A stretch of DNA of 64,000 bases from Anaerostipes butyraticus (lineage in GTDB: Bacteria > Bacillota > Clostridia > Lachnospirales > Lachnospiraceae). Below the pieces are notes generated by a model. The model was not told where the DNA came from. It saw only the letters and a program-made list of their open reading frames with translations, and did no database searches. The stretch covers positions 62,001 through 126,000 of the forward strand of contig NZ_BLYI01000062.1 of assembly GCF_016586355.1 (NCBI RefSeq), read 5' to 3'. Of the stretch, positions 17,869 to 26,862 are shown in pieces. Within the stretch, counting starts at the first letter, position 1. Each line of letters opens with the position of its first letter. The position numbers were made by a program, and so were the translations under genes.

Positions 17869-20055
17869 TCAGACCTCCCGCGCTCCAATTGTTTTATAGA
17901 AAAATACGCCAGCAGCAATTTCTATTATGATCACCATGCTCCAGATCAAAAGAAATATCCGCTGTGAAAAAATTGAATCCATGTGCTGCTCCGATACGAT
18001 AAACGTTAAATCATTGGCCGGCTTTGCCTGACCGCCAGCATAAAAACAGCCGTCAAGATAGTAATCCGGCGATTTCTTATAGCCATGGTACGAAGGGAAA
18101 ACCGCAGTATTCACCCCTATATACTCCTCATACTCCTGACATGGGCGAATGGCTGCAAACATTTTTTCTTTATCAGCATGTATTTGATCTAAATGGAATG
18201 TGTGCATTTTATTGTCTTCTATATGATCAGAAGAAAACGTTTTTTCGTAAATCGTTTTCTTTTCACTGTTCAGAATCGATAAGGTGTATTTCTGTCCTTT
18301 CAGCTTATGCGGATTTATAAAACTAATTTCTATCGTATTAAAATCTCCTTCCGCTGTAAAAGACTGTGCCACACCCTCAGATCCTATTTCTTCCATTCTT
18401 CCATCCCTGTACAAGGTATCCTGCTTTACTCTTAAATCCTTTTGTATGCTCCGCTCTGGCACATACTGAAAATAGGATAAAGTTCCTATGACGATCGTAA
18501 AAATCACAGCAAAAATGCTGATTCCTTTGATCCATGGCTGTAACGATCGTCGATTGAAAAGGTATTCCTTCTGATCATCACGCAGGATTTTTATACTGTC
18601 GATTTTAAAAATTCCCGATAAACCAATGATACTGTATGACTGAATGATATAGAAAACCGGCAAAAAGCAGAGAATATATTTAGGCTTCACTTCCCAGAAA
18701 ATATAAAATACAATTCCGCCTAAAATCGTAATGAACATCCAGGCATTAACATCTGTTTTCCGTCTCAGCGCCAGTATCACACCTGCAAAAACAAAAATTA
18801 GCATCGTACAGCGGACGATTTGAAGCCAGTATTTAAAGGCTTTCGACGATCGGCCTGTCGTATACTTATACAATGTATTATAACTTTCAACGGTTGTCTG
18901 CAGCCGCTCTGTGACTGCCGCCGATGACCAGCTTTTACTGATCTTTTTTAAATACAGCTGTTTCAGACCCAGGACGCCTCTTTCCTTTATCCTCTCTTTT
19001 ATGGTGCTGATATTTTCATTTACCTTTTTTTCATAGCTGTCCTGGGCTTTCGTCGTATTGTTATCTTCTGTTGTGTACATTCCGTTTTCGCTCAACCCCA
19101 ATTTTAACCAGTGAGTGACCGGATATTCATATCTTCTGTCTTTTACGCCATATGTGTTCAGCATACTGCTGATTAATATCATTGCACAAAATAATCCGAT
19201 GACGATAAAAGCGAATCGTTTCAGGAAGGATTTCACCGGATATTTTATAAACAGAAACATACAGATTGCTATGAGCGGGAAAACTGCCGTCATACGTATC
19301 TGCCCGCCAATAAAAATAAGAAAAGCGGATAAAATCAAAAACAGAATTTTCTTCTTTTTTGATTCCGTCTTCTCTGCATGAAGAAATAATAAAACTCCTC
19401 CCAGCATAAACGGCATACAGATGGTATCTGTGTAATAATGAGATGCCCAGATGAACAGCATCGGATCGATCAGAAACACGATCAGACTGATTACTCCTGC
19501 TTTCAGTGACCATAAAGAACATATTTTATGCGTACACCATGCAGATAAAAAGATCATAACAATATTGAACCCGATGCCAGCCGCATTATAATCTGTAATC
19601 CCTAAATGTTTTGCAATAGAAAATAAAAAGAAAAGAAAAATCGTAAGCGGCTGCTGATTTGTATAGCCGGCATAATACTCTATATAAGATATTTTCCCAT
19701 TTTCCAGCATATTAACAGCTTCGGCATGAATATTGATCAAGTCATACGGCGGAACATAGATAAGCTGGGTTCCAAAAAAAATAAGCTCTGCCAGTATTGC
19801 TGTCAGCAAAATAAAGCTGATTACCTTCAGCCTTTTTTCGGAACACTTCTTTATAATCCTGGCTGCAGCCATAAGACTGAAACTCAAAACAAAGATACCC
19901 AGCAGCAATACCGCCGGACTATATTTGTCGATAGACGGTTCCCCATTGATGTAAAATAGTCCCTGCCAGAAGCAAATTCCCACCAGTATTAATAAACTCG
20001 CAAGAAGAATCCTGTAAAACTTACCGCAGACTTTTTCTTTTATCACATTTCCCAT
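17869..20055 (-). CDS. Multi-spanning GT-C-like glycosyltransferase (cassette 2)
   Basis: About 728 residues, paralogue of 10564-12762 with the same topology: about twelve helices, central loop, extracytoplasmic C-terminal domain and a final helix. I place the start at ATG 20055, which has GGAGGG five bases upstream and gives a length close to the paralogue (732); the reading frame is open to 20133 but those ATGs have no ribosome site. Similarity to cassette 1 is highest in the loop EYPVTHWLKLGLSENGMYT and lower in the C-terminal domain, so the acceptor could differ. Promoter at 20142-20170. Confidence 0.72.
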   Translation of the reverse strand: MGNVIKEKVCGKFYRILLASLLILVGICFWQGLFYINGEPSIDKYSPAVLLLGIFVLSFSLMAAARIIKKCSEKRLKVISFILLTAILAELIFFGTQLIYVPPYDLINIHAEAVNMLENGKISYIEYYAGYTNQQPLTIFLFFLFSIAKHLGITDYNAAGIGFNIVMIFLSAWCTHKICSLWSLKAGVISLIVFLIDPMLFIWASHYYTDTICMPFMLGGVLLFLHAEKTESKKKKILFLILSAFLIFIGGQIRMTAVFPLIAICMFLFIKYPVKSFLKRFAFIVIGLFCAMILISSMLNTYGVKDRRYEYPVTHWLKLGLSENGMYTTEDNNTTKAQDSYEKKVNENISTIKERIKERGVLGLKQLYLKKISKSWSSAAVTERLQTTVESYNTLYKYTTGRSSKAFKYWLQIVRCTMLIFVFAGVILALRRKTDVNAWMFITILGGIVFYIFWEVKPKYILCFLPVFYIIQSYSIIGLSGIFKIDSIKILRDDQKEYLFNRRSLQPWIKGISIFAVIFTIVIGTLSYFQYVPERSIQKDLRVKQDTLYRDGRMEEIGSEGVAQSFTAEGDFNTIEISFINPHKLKGQKYTLSILNSEKKTIYEKTFSSDHIEDNKMHTFHLDQIHADKEKMFAAIRPCQEYEEYIGVNTAVFPSYHGYKKSPDYYLDGCFYAGGQAKPANDLTFIVSEQHMDSIFSQRIFLLIWSMVIIIEIAAGVFFYKTIGAREV

Positions 20056-20141
20056 TGTTCCCTCCTGCATCAAATAATTCATTTGATTATATTTCAAAAA
20101 TCCTCTGTCATTGGTTCGGTCTATACTCTTCAATATCGCCT

Positions 20142-20170
20142 ATTATAGATTAGTAATAAACTTTTGTCAA
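20142..20170 (-). promoter_or_regulatory. Consensus promoter of GT cassette 2
   Basis: Minus strand: -35 TTGACA (20165-20170), 17 bases, -10 TATAAT (20142-20147). As perfect as the cassette 1 promoter, but without the 17-base inverted repeat. Confidence 0.85.
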
Positions 20171-20236
20171 AAAATATCTTTTAAATATATGTATTTTAAC
20201 ATCAGTTTTACTTTTCTGTTATATTCGTATAACAAA

Positions 20237-20286
20237 AAATCAGTTTCTGTCCCCATGTTGCTTATTGTACTTTCAGAAACTGATTT
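20237..20286 (-). terminator. Terminator behind the degenerate glycosyltransferase gene
   Basis: Perfect 13-base stem AAATCAGTTTCTG/CAGAAACTGATTT with a 24-base loop, followed on the minus strand by TTTGTT, 22 bases past the stop at 20308. Confidence 0.85.
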
Positions 20287-20307
20287 CTTATAATGATGAT
20301 ACTCTTT

Positions 20308-22143
20308 CTATTTTTTCATTAAAATCTCTTCCCAGCTTTTTTCCATATAACTTAGATAATCCTGTTCACTGTTAAAACATTTTTCATCCTGTCTGATCAG
20401 CTTCTGATTCTTATAAACTAAGATCTCTTTTCCGAGAAATTCCATGCTGATCCAAATTGGACTGAATTTCCATTCCGCCGCTGCGATACATCCCTCAAAA
20501 TATCTCAAATACCCGCTCATAAATGGAGAGGACGTTAACATATCCCTGTCAATTATTTTCAAATAATTTATCTGGTATTTTTCTTTCAGACGCTTCGAAT
20601 CATATCGTTCGACAGCACAGATTGTAAGATCCATATCTTGATTTAACAAAGTCCCCCTCTGGATCTCTTTTAAAATTTCTTCTATGCAGTGTAAATCTCC
20701 ATCTATGATATACGCTTTCTTTTTTTCATTGGGCAGAGGCAGCAATTCTATTTGTCCTCTTCCACAGGCGCTTATCTTTTCTGACGCCACAAAAAATTGA
20801 TCTTTCTGATACCAAATCAGATTATTGCTATCCTCCTGCTCCGGTATCACATTCCCTGCCGGATAATAAAAATGCTCTCCCTTTCCTTTCATAATAAAGT
20901 GCCGCTTAATGGCTTGTATCATGTCAGATTTTGACGGGAAAATAATTTTATCAAATATAAGCTGATACAGCTGCATCATGTTGAGAAAAGATTTTTTCTT
21001 ATTTTTCGTCTGACACCTTTGTTCTTCCTGCTCCAGATTTCTCGATTCGATACGGATTTTTTTCTTGGCTTTTACTCCACCGGCGATTACCGGCCATACA
21101 GCGCTGTGATTACCGACATAAATAACAGCATCAAACTCCACATTGCCCCATAATCTGCGGCACTCCCGCTGCACTATCCTCTGATTCAGAAATTTGTATG
21201 CCCTTTCCAAATCTTCAAAGGCGTGAAAATTTTTCAGCAAATACTGAATATCGATATATTCCTCCATGCTGCACGAAAAAGAGCCTTCCCGATAAATCAG
21301 ACGGACATTGGAGTTTAAATTGTTTATTTCCTCATCTTCTATATTTGCTGCCTTCTTCATGGCCAGTGTAATATCATACTGACGGGAATCCAGAGAGTCT
21401 GCGATAACACCTATCATTTTCCCCTCTTCCCTCATTCCCTGTCCATTTAATATCAGGATTTTTTTCCTGGAAATATCTAAGTTGACGCTCTGTTTGTCAT
21501 TCTCAGATATCCTGCATCTCAATTCAGAAATCCAGTTCTTTTTTATCTGATTTTCTGATATAACCGCAATTTCCCCTTCAAACAAACCCTTTAACTGATA
21601 ATCTAGTTCCAGAATTCTTTTTTCTTCTTCTGTCTCCACAAAAATCAGAGAAGAATTCATAAACCAGGAGATTCTGTTTTGTGCCAGCCAGCTGCGCCCT
21701 GGTTTTCCTTTTACAAAAGATAGAAAACGGATAACCATCTGCTGTTTCTTTTTCACAAAATATTTTGGCAGCCCGTTACCCGCAATTATAAATTCCGCGC
21801 ACGCAATCGCTTCTTTTGCCTCTCTTCTGTTTTCCTCTAATATGAAACTTCTGTATTTGGCTGGCAGTACTTCCTTTTGAACTTTATTTGATATAATGAT
21901 GAAAAATGACTTTTCTTTTTCCTTCATTTCCGACAGCATATAATCTGCCATCATTCGAAAAACAGGATTCTGCCTGTCCTCCTGATGAAAATAATATACG
22001 ATTTTATTTTTCGTTATCGGCAGATCATAATACTCTCCATATATAATGCCATCCTTGATTCTCCCTTTTCGCTGGCTCATTTTATTTTCTAAATCTGTTT
22101 TGAAATCACTGTATACATCTTTGAAAGAATTTAAAGATTCCAT
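20308..22143 (-). CDS. Degenerate TagF/GT4-type protein, active-site motifs lost
   Basis: A 611-residue soluble protein. It lines up end to end with the plan of its neighbours at 22156 and 24830: an N-terminal TagF-like region and a GT4-like region beginning KKILILNGQG. At the place where the neighbour has YINTWHGTPLKSMG this one has VIRFLSFVKGKPG, so the catalytic His is gone; no DYSS motif and no GT4 EGxP/E-x7-E motif can be seen. The reading frame is intact with a good ribosome site (GGAAGGGG) and a strong terminator, so it is probably expressed, perhaps as a non-catalytic partner. It follows the 22156 gene by 12 bases. Confidence 0.65.
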   Translation of the reverse strand: MESLNSFKDVYSDFKTDLENKMSQRKGRIKDGIIYGEYYDLPITKNKIVYYFHQEDRQNPVFRMMADYMLSEMKEKEKSFFIIISNKVQKEVLPAKYRSFILEENRREAKEAIACAEFIIAGNGLPKYFVKKKQQMVIRFLSFVKGKPGRSWLAQNRISWFMNSSLIFVETEEEKRILELDYQLKGLFEGEIAVISENQIKKNWISELRCRISENDKQSVNLDISRKKILILNGQGMREEGKMIGVIADSLDSRQYDITLAMKKAANIEDEEINNLNSNVRLIYREGSFSCSMEEYIDIQYLLKNFHAFEDLERAYKFLNQRIVQRECRRLWGNVEFDAVIYVGNHSAVWPVIAGGVKAKKKIRIESRNLEQEEQRCQTKNKKKSFLNMMQLYQLIFDKIIFPSKSDMIQAIKRHFIMKGKGEHFYYPAGNVIPEQEDSNNLIWYQKDQFFVASEKISACGRGQIELLPLPNEKKKAYIIDGDLHCIEEILKEIQRGTLLNQDMDLTICAVERYDSKRLKEKYQINYLKIIDRDMLTSSPFMSGYLRYFEGCIAAAEWKFSPIWISMEFLGKEILVYKNQKLIRQDEKCFNSEQDYLSYMEKSWEEILMKK

Positions 22144-22155
22144 ATTTCCCCTTCC

Positions 22156-24693
22156 TCACTGTATCGCCATCTGAAATTCTTCATATGCTTCCTGATTATA
22201 GGTTCCCAGATCAAATTTGCATTTAGGCACCGTTCCTTCTATCAATGTTTTCAAGCCATTGTATATACTTTCCTCATCTGTTCCGATCAGCAGCTGCCCG
22301 TCCGGATACAGGCTGTCGTTTACCGTAGAGAAGTCAGATACAATAATCGGCAGTCCGCAGGCTCTTGCTTCTAAAAGCACCATGGGCTGTCCTTCGTGAA
22401 TCGAAGGCAGAATAAAGCAGTCACTCCGCTTCATAAACGCAAAGGGATTCTCTATGTTTCCAGTCAGCGTTATATACGGACATAAGTCCAGATTCGAAAT
22501 ACATTCTCTGATTTTCTTTTCGAGAGGTCCCGCTCCTATGATAAACAGCCTTGTTTTTTCGTATTCTGCATGCAGTCTGGAAAATGCATGAATCAAAGCA
22601 GTCTGATTCTTTTCCACCGACATCCTCCCCATTGTCAGAAAATTAATGTTCTCTCTTTCCGGAAGCCTTATAACATCCACTCGTTTGGAATCCCAGCCTG
22701 TCTGACTTTCATTTTTCATCAGATATTCCCGGTTCTTTATTTTGATGGTCTCCTGATGCCGCAGATAATATTCCATTCTTTTCTGATTTACCGTATTTTT
22801 AGCATACCTGAATTTCTGATATGTTTCTTTTACAGCCAGTTTTTCTCTGTTCACTTTCATGACTTCTCTGCTGCAGGAAACCAGAAAATCAAAATAGGGA
22901 TACATTGAGACATTATAATGCAGACACTCCCAGTTCTTTTTCTTTCCATTTACTTTTTTATTCATATCCGCCAGTATGTCATTGTGCAGCCAGATTGACT
23001 TTTTCTTTGCTTTCCCTGTACTTAAAACAGAGGTTAGAATGACATTATACCCCTGAAAATCAACGATATAATCAAATTCTGCCATTCCAAAAATCCGCCT
23101 GTACTCCCTCGCATACATTTCCCACGGACAAATTCTTTTCCAGACGGGATGGTACAGTCCATGACGGACGGTTATCACTCTCCGCTGTTCTTCCTTCGTC
23201 GTAGAAATCCGAAATCCACACAAAACCAGTGTCCGGACATTTTGATTTAATCCATTGACCTTTCCGTGTTTTGCCGGATCTTTCGGATTATCTCCTACCA
23301 GAGCCGTAACATCCCAGTCATCATAATTCATCTGCTCCAGCAAGCTTAAAAACGAATGCGTAATACCGTTTTCCGCTAATCCTCCACAGGATATCAGCAG
23401 CCGTTTCTTATTATGCTGTCCTGTTATGGTGCTGCATGTTTTTCTCTTCTCAAAAACAGCGTTTACAATTCTCGCGCAGACATCTCCATCATCCCTGCCG
23501 CAGATATCCTGGCGCATTCTCTGGTATTTTTCTTTAAATTGTTCCTGAACTGTCTCTATGTCTCTGATATTCTCGGCAATATCTGAAATACAATCGCTGC
23601 AAGGACCGGGAAGTTCATCTAACCTGATATTCAGCCCCCGCATTTCCTTGTAGTGTTCCAAATCCGGAACATAAAATAAAACAGGCCGGTTTAAAACCAG
23701 ATAATCTAAAAAAATGCTGGAATAATCTGAAATCAGCATATCTGCCAGGATCATCAGTTCATTTGCATCAACTGTGGCGGGAATTAAGAGATTCCGGTAT
23801 TCTTCCCTGTCTTTTAACTGCTGATATACATACTGATGAGGTTTGATCAGAATCTGATACCGCTCCTTTCCAATGATTTCTTCCAGCTTCTTTTTTACTT
23901 CCAGCAGTTCTTCTGGATTTACCTTCAGTCCTCCCTCCTGGGCTTCTCTCCATGTTGGCGCATATAAGATCACTTTTTTATTCCGGTCAGCTGTAATCCC
24001 ATATTGTTCCAGCTTTTTATATACAGCATCCTTTCTTTCATGAAACAGCAGATCATTGCGCGGCTGTCCTTCTTCTATGATCTTTCCCGGGAGGAGTCCT
24101 TCCATCTTATAACTTTTCAGATACATTCTGGTCATCCGTTCATTTGCTGACAAAAGATAATCTGCATGCAGAAAATTACGGACTGTATTGGCGGAACTGC
24201 TGTTTCCGCCTTTTACTTCATATCCCATGCTTTTCAACGGAGTTCCATGCCAGGTATTGATATAAATCTGCTGTTCTTTCTTTGCAAAGTATTGTGGATA
24301 AGTCGTATTGTTGATCAGATATTTCGCACTGGCCAGTTCGTAAAAATACTCATCACTTCCAAATAGAACAAACCGTACATTAGGATTTTCTCTATATTCC
24401 CGCAGAGCAGGCTGATTGTTTTCAAAATCATCCAGCACCCATACATGTGTAAATGCACGATATCGTTCTCTGGACATTAGCTCCAGAAAAATGGCGTATG
24501 GATTATCAATCATCCCTCTGCCCCAATAGCTTTCATAAAGGATTTTTTTATCGTCTATTTTCGCTCTCTTGTATGCTTCCGCAAATTTTACACTGGCTCT
24601 CCGGGTTCCTGTCTGGTTTAGAAAGACACGGCTTTCCTTTTTTATCGTTTCCCATTCCTGCCGGATTGTTTTTATTTTTCTCAATGCATTCAT
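22156..24693 (-). CDS. TagF-like phosphotransferase fused to GT4 glycosyltransferase
   Basis: About 845 residues. The N-terminal half is a TagF-like CDP-polyol phosphotransferase with TWHGTP near 149 and SDYSS near 321. The C-terminal half is a GT4 (GT-B fold) glycosyltransferase with TMGRMSVEKNQ, GAGPL and HEGQPMVLLEARACGLP near 769. A single chain could therefore add both a polyol phosphate and a sugar to a growing polymer. I prefer ATG 24693 (GGAGACGG upstream) to 24717. The downstream gene at 20308 is in the same transcript; upstream it is separated from 24830-26722 by a terminator. Confidence 0.85.
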   Translation of the reverse strand: MNALRKIKTIRQEWETIKKESRVFLNQTGTRRASVKFAEAYKRAKIDDKKILYESYWGRGMIDNPYAIFLELMSRERYRAFTHVWVLDDFENNQPALREYRENPNVRFVLFGSDEYFYELASAKYLINNTTYPQYFAKKEQQIYINTWHGTPLKSMGYEVKGGNSSSANTVRNFLHADYLLSANERMTRMYLKSYKMEGLLPGKIIEEGQPRNDLLFHERKDAVYKKLEQYGITADRNKKVILYAPTWREAQEGGLKVNPEELLEVKKKLEEIIGKERYQILIKPHQYVYQQLKDREEYRNLLIPATVDANELMILADMLISDYSSIFLDYLVLNRPVLFYVPDLEHYKEMRGLNIRLDELPGPCSDCISDIAENIRDIETVQEQFKEKYQRMRQDICGRDDGDVCARIVNAVFEKRKTCSTITGQHNKKRLLISCGGLAENGITHSFLSLLEQMNYDDWDVTALVGDNPKDPAKHGKVNGLNQNVRTLVLCGFRISTTKEEQRRVITVRHGLYHPVWKRICPWEMYAREYRRIFGMAEFDYIVDFQGYNVILTSVLSTGKAKKKSIWLHNDILADMNKKVNGKKKNWECLHYNVSMYPYFDFLVSCSREVMKVNREKLAVKETYQKFRYAKNTVNQKRMEYYLRHQETIKIKNREYLMKNESQTGWDSKRVDVIRLPERENINFLTMGRMSVEKNQTALIHAFSRLHAEYEKTRLFIIGAGPLEKKIRECISNLDLCPYITLTGNIENPFAFMKRSDCFILPSIHEGQPMVLLEARACGLPIIVSDFSTVNDSLYPDGQLLIGTDEESIYNGLKTLIEGTVPKCKFDLGTYNQEAYEEFQMAIQ

Positions 24694-24786
24694 ACAACCG
24701 TCTCCATCTGTATTCATTCTATTCTTTCATTTGCTGATACCCTCATTTTCTTCATTCTTCTGCAAAATTATTCTTAAAATTAAGAA

Positions 24787-24821
24787 AGAATCCTGCTTTA
24801 CAGGATTCTCCGCCTGCGGAG
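24787..24821 (-). terminator. Overlapping hairpins between two TagF/GT4 genes
   Basis: On the minus strand CTCCGC/GCGGAG (24808-24821) comes first, overlapping by two bases a 9-base stem AGAATCCTG/CAGGATTCT (24787-24809) that is followed by TTCTTAATTTT. The second works as a terminator for the gene ending at 24830. The two hairpins cannot both form fully, so some control of read-through into the next gene is possible. Confidence 0.7.
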
Positions 24822-24829
24822 GGGCGTTT

Positions 24830-26722
24830 TCATTTTCCTTTCAGCAGGTTTTCAAATTCCCGGTAAGCTTTTTTGTTATACTGTTCCGGCTTGAAGTGAT
24901 AACCACATTTTCTATTTTGATACAACTGCTTCATTCCCTGGTATATGCTCTCCGGATCCTGTTTTACCACAATCTGTCCAGCCGGCATACAGACATCTCT
25001 CCTTGTTTCAAAATCCGAAATAAGAATCGGAAGACCTAATACCCGTACTTCCAGGACGGACATCGGCTGTCCTTCATACAAAGAAGGCAGAACAAAACAT
25101 CCGCATTCTTTCAGCAGGGCAAACGGATTCAAAAGGTTACCGGTTAAAATCACATCACGCTCCAGATGGTATTCTCCGGTCAGCTTTTCCAATTCTTCTT
25201 TTAACGGTCCGTCTCCCAGAATGTACAGCTGTGTATCATGGTATTCTTCGTGGAGTTTTCGGAATGCTTCAATCAGGTTTTTCTGGTTCTTTTCCGGTGA
25301 CAGCCGTCCCATGTTCGCGTATACCATACAATTTTTCTCCGGACGCTGAAAACGCCGGTATTCTTCGATCTGATCATATGGCACCTCTGCGTCTGTCCGC
25401 ACCCGGTCCGCTGAAAAACTGTTCCTGACATATACAAATTTATCTCCTGCTGCCTCACTGTCCAGTGTTTTCCGATTCAGATTTCTGACACTCTCACTGC
25501 AGGCCACGATTTTATCATAATATGGATACAGAGAAAAAACGGTTCCCAGCGTTTGCTGCAGACTGACGCCCTTTTTTAATTCCTTTTTCGTCTCCCGGCC
25601 CAAATCACTGTGCTGCCAAATATATTTTCTGCCCTTCTTTACTGCAGCAAAGAGCATCCCATAGTGAGGACTGTATCCTGTAAACTCAATAAGATGATCA
25701 AAATCAGCTCTGCCGAACATTCTGCGGAACTCTCGTTCCATATACTGTCTCAGGGCTTCTCTTTCCGCTGCCTCAGCGGGGATCCCCTGCTTCAGGGCTT
25801 TTTCATATCGTTTTTGTTCCTGCGGCGTCCCGTTTGGCGCTCCAAATCTTGTAATCACCCGCACATTAGGATTGACCGCGCATATTTTCTCCCGGTTCGT
25901 TCCTTCCCGGTTCAGTACAGCCAGCAGAGTCACATCATATTTTCTATAATCTATGGAATCCAGCAGGCTCAGCAGAGAATATGTTACCCCATTTTCTCTC
26001 AGGTCACTTCCATAAAATAAAACGGTTTCTTTTTTCCGAGCTGCTTTTTTCTTTATTTTTTTCAAAATCGATTCTTTCTTTGGAATTCCTGCATGGTCGA
26101 TGATAATGTTTAAAAGACGCGTTCCATTTTCTTCCCAATTTTGCAGACTGTTATTATCCATATCCAGTCTGGGCTCTCCTCCCCGCAAAATGATTCCTTT
26201 GTATATTCCTTTCAGCTTAAAAGATTTCTGATAGATTTCCTCCATCCTGTCATCAGACGCCAGCAGATAATCTGACGCCAGAAAATTCCGAATGATATTC
26301 CTGACTTCTACATTTCCATCCCGGGCGTCAAATCCGTATTCTCCCGGTTTCATCTCATGCCAGGTATTGAAATAAATCTGCCCCTTCCGCGGTGTATAAA
26401 AAGAAGGAAATGCAAGATCATTGATCAGATACGCGGCGGTTGCCGCATGATACAGATATTCTTCGCTCATATATCGAATGAAATGCACATTTTGGTCATT
26501 TTTATAAAGTTCCATGATCCTGGCATTCTCCTTCCAGTTTTTCATGACCCAGAAATGCTCATATTGTGTAAAGTCTTTTCTTTTCCGAAATGCCCGGAAG
26601 ATACCATACGGATTGCCAGTCATTCCTCTCCCATAATCAGCTTCGTATAAAATATGATTTTTTTCAATTTCATGCTGCGTATAAAATTTTGCATAAACCT
26701 GCCGGCGTTCCTGTTCTTTCAT
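24830..26722 (-). CDS. GT4 glycosyltransferase with remnant TagF N-domain
   Basis: A 630-residue protein. The N-terminal 200 residues follow the first TagF subdomain (ILYEADYGRGMTGNPYGIF), but the motif is NTWHEMKPG near residue 122 instead of NTWHGTPLK, and the second TagF subdomain with DYSS is absent. The chain passes directly into a GT4 domain with NMGRLSPEKNQ near 474, GDGPL and YEGQPMSVLEVRVLGLP near 554, which looks fully functional. So it is a glycosyltransferase with a vestigial or re-purposed N-domain. Its own promoter is at 26748-26776. Base composition is balanced, unlike the AT-rich genes at 1-13 kb. Confidence 0.82.
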   Translation of the reverse strand: MKEQERRQVYAKFYTQHEIEKNHILYEADYGRGMTGNPYGIFRAFRKRKDFTQYEHFWVMKNWKENARIMELYKNDQNVHFIRYMSEEYLYHAATAAYLINDLAFPSFYTPRKGQIYFNTWHEMKPGEYGFDARDGNVEVRNIIRNFLASDYLLASDDRMEEIYQKSFKLKGIYKGIILRGGEPRLDMDNNSLQNWEENGTRLLNIIIDHAGIPKKESILKKIKKKAARKKETVLFYGSDLRENGVTYSLLSLLDSIDYRKYDVTLLAVLNREGTNREKICAVNPNVRVITRFGAPNGTPQEQKRYEKALKQGIPAEAAEREALRQYMEREFRRMFGRADFDHLIEFTGYSPHYGMLFAAVKKGRKYIWQHSDLGRETKKELKKGVSLQQTLGTVFSLYPYYDKIVACSESVRNLNRKTLDSEAAGDKFVYVRNSFSADRVRTDAEVPYDQIEEYRRFQRPEKNCMVYANMGRLSPEKNQKNLIEAFRKLHEEYHDTQLYILGDGPLKEELEKLTGEYHLERDVILTGNLLNPFALLKECGCFVLPSLYEGQPMSVLEVRVLGLPILISDFETRRDVCMPAGQIVVKQDPESIYQGMKQLYQNRKCGYHFKPEQYNKKAYREFENLLKGK

Positions 26723-26747
26723 TTTCCCATTCTCCTGTCTTCAATTT

Positions 26748-26776
26748 ATGTTACGGAATATCATGGAAAATATCAA
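26748..26776 (-). promoter_or_regulatory. Promoter of the 24830-26722 gene
   Basis: Minus strand: -35 TTGATA (26771-26776), 17 bases, -10 TAACAT (26748-26753), followed by GGAG and the start ATG at 26722. Confidence 0.55.
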
Positions 26777-26821
26777 AAAAATGCAGGTAAGATTTCTGTT
26801 AGATGCTCGTAAAAAGCAAAA

Positions 26822-26851
26822 GAGACCAACTCCGCATCTGGAATCAGTCTC
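26822..26851 (-). terminator. Terminator of the YfhO gene
   Basis: A 12-base stem (26822-26833 with 26840-26851, three G-U pairs in the RNA) with a 6-base loop, followed on the minus strand by TTTTGCTTTTT; 11 bases past the YfhO stop. Confidence 0.85.
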
Positions 26852-26862
26852 CCTTCTTTGAT

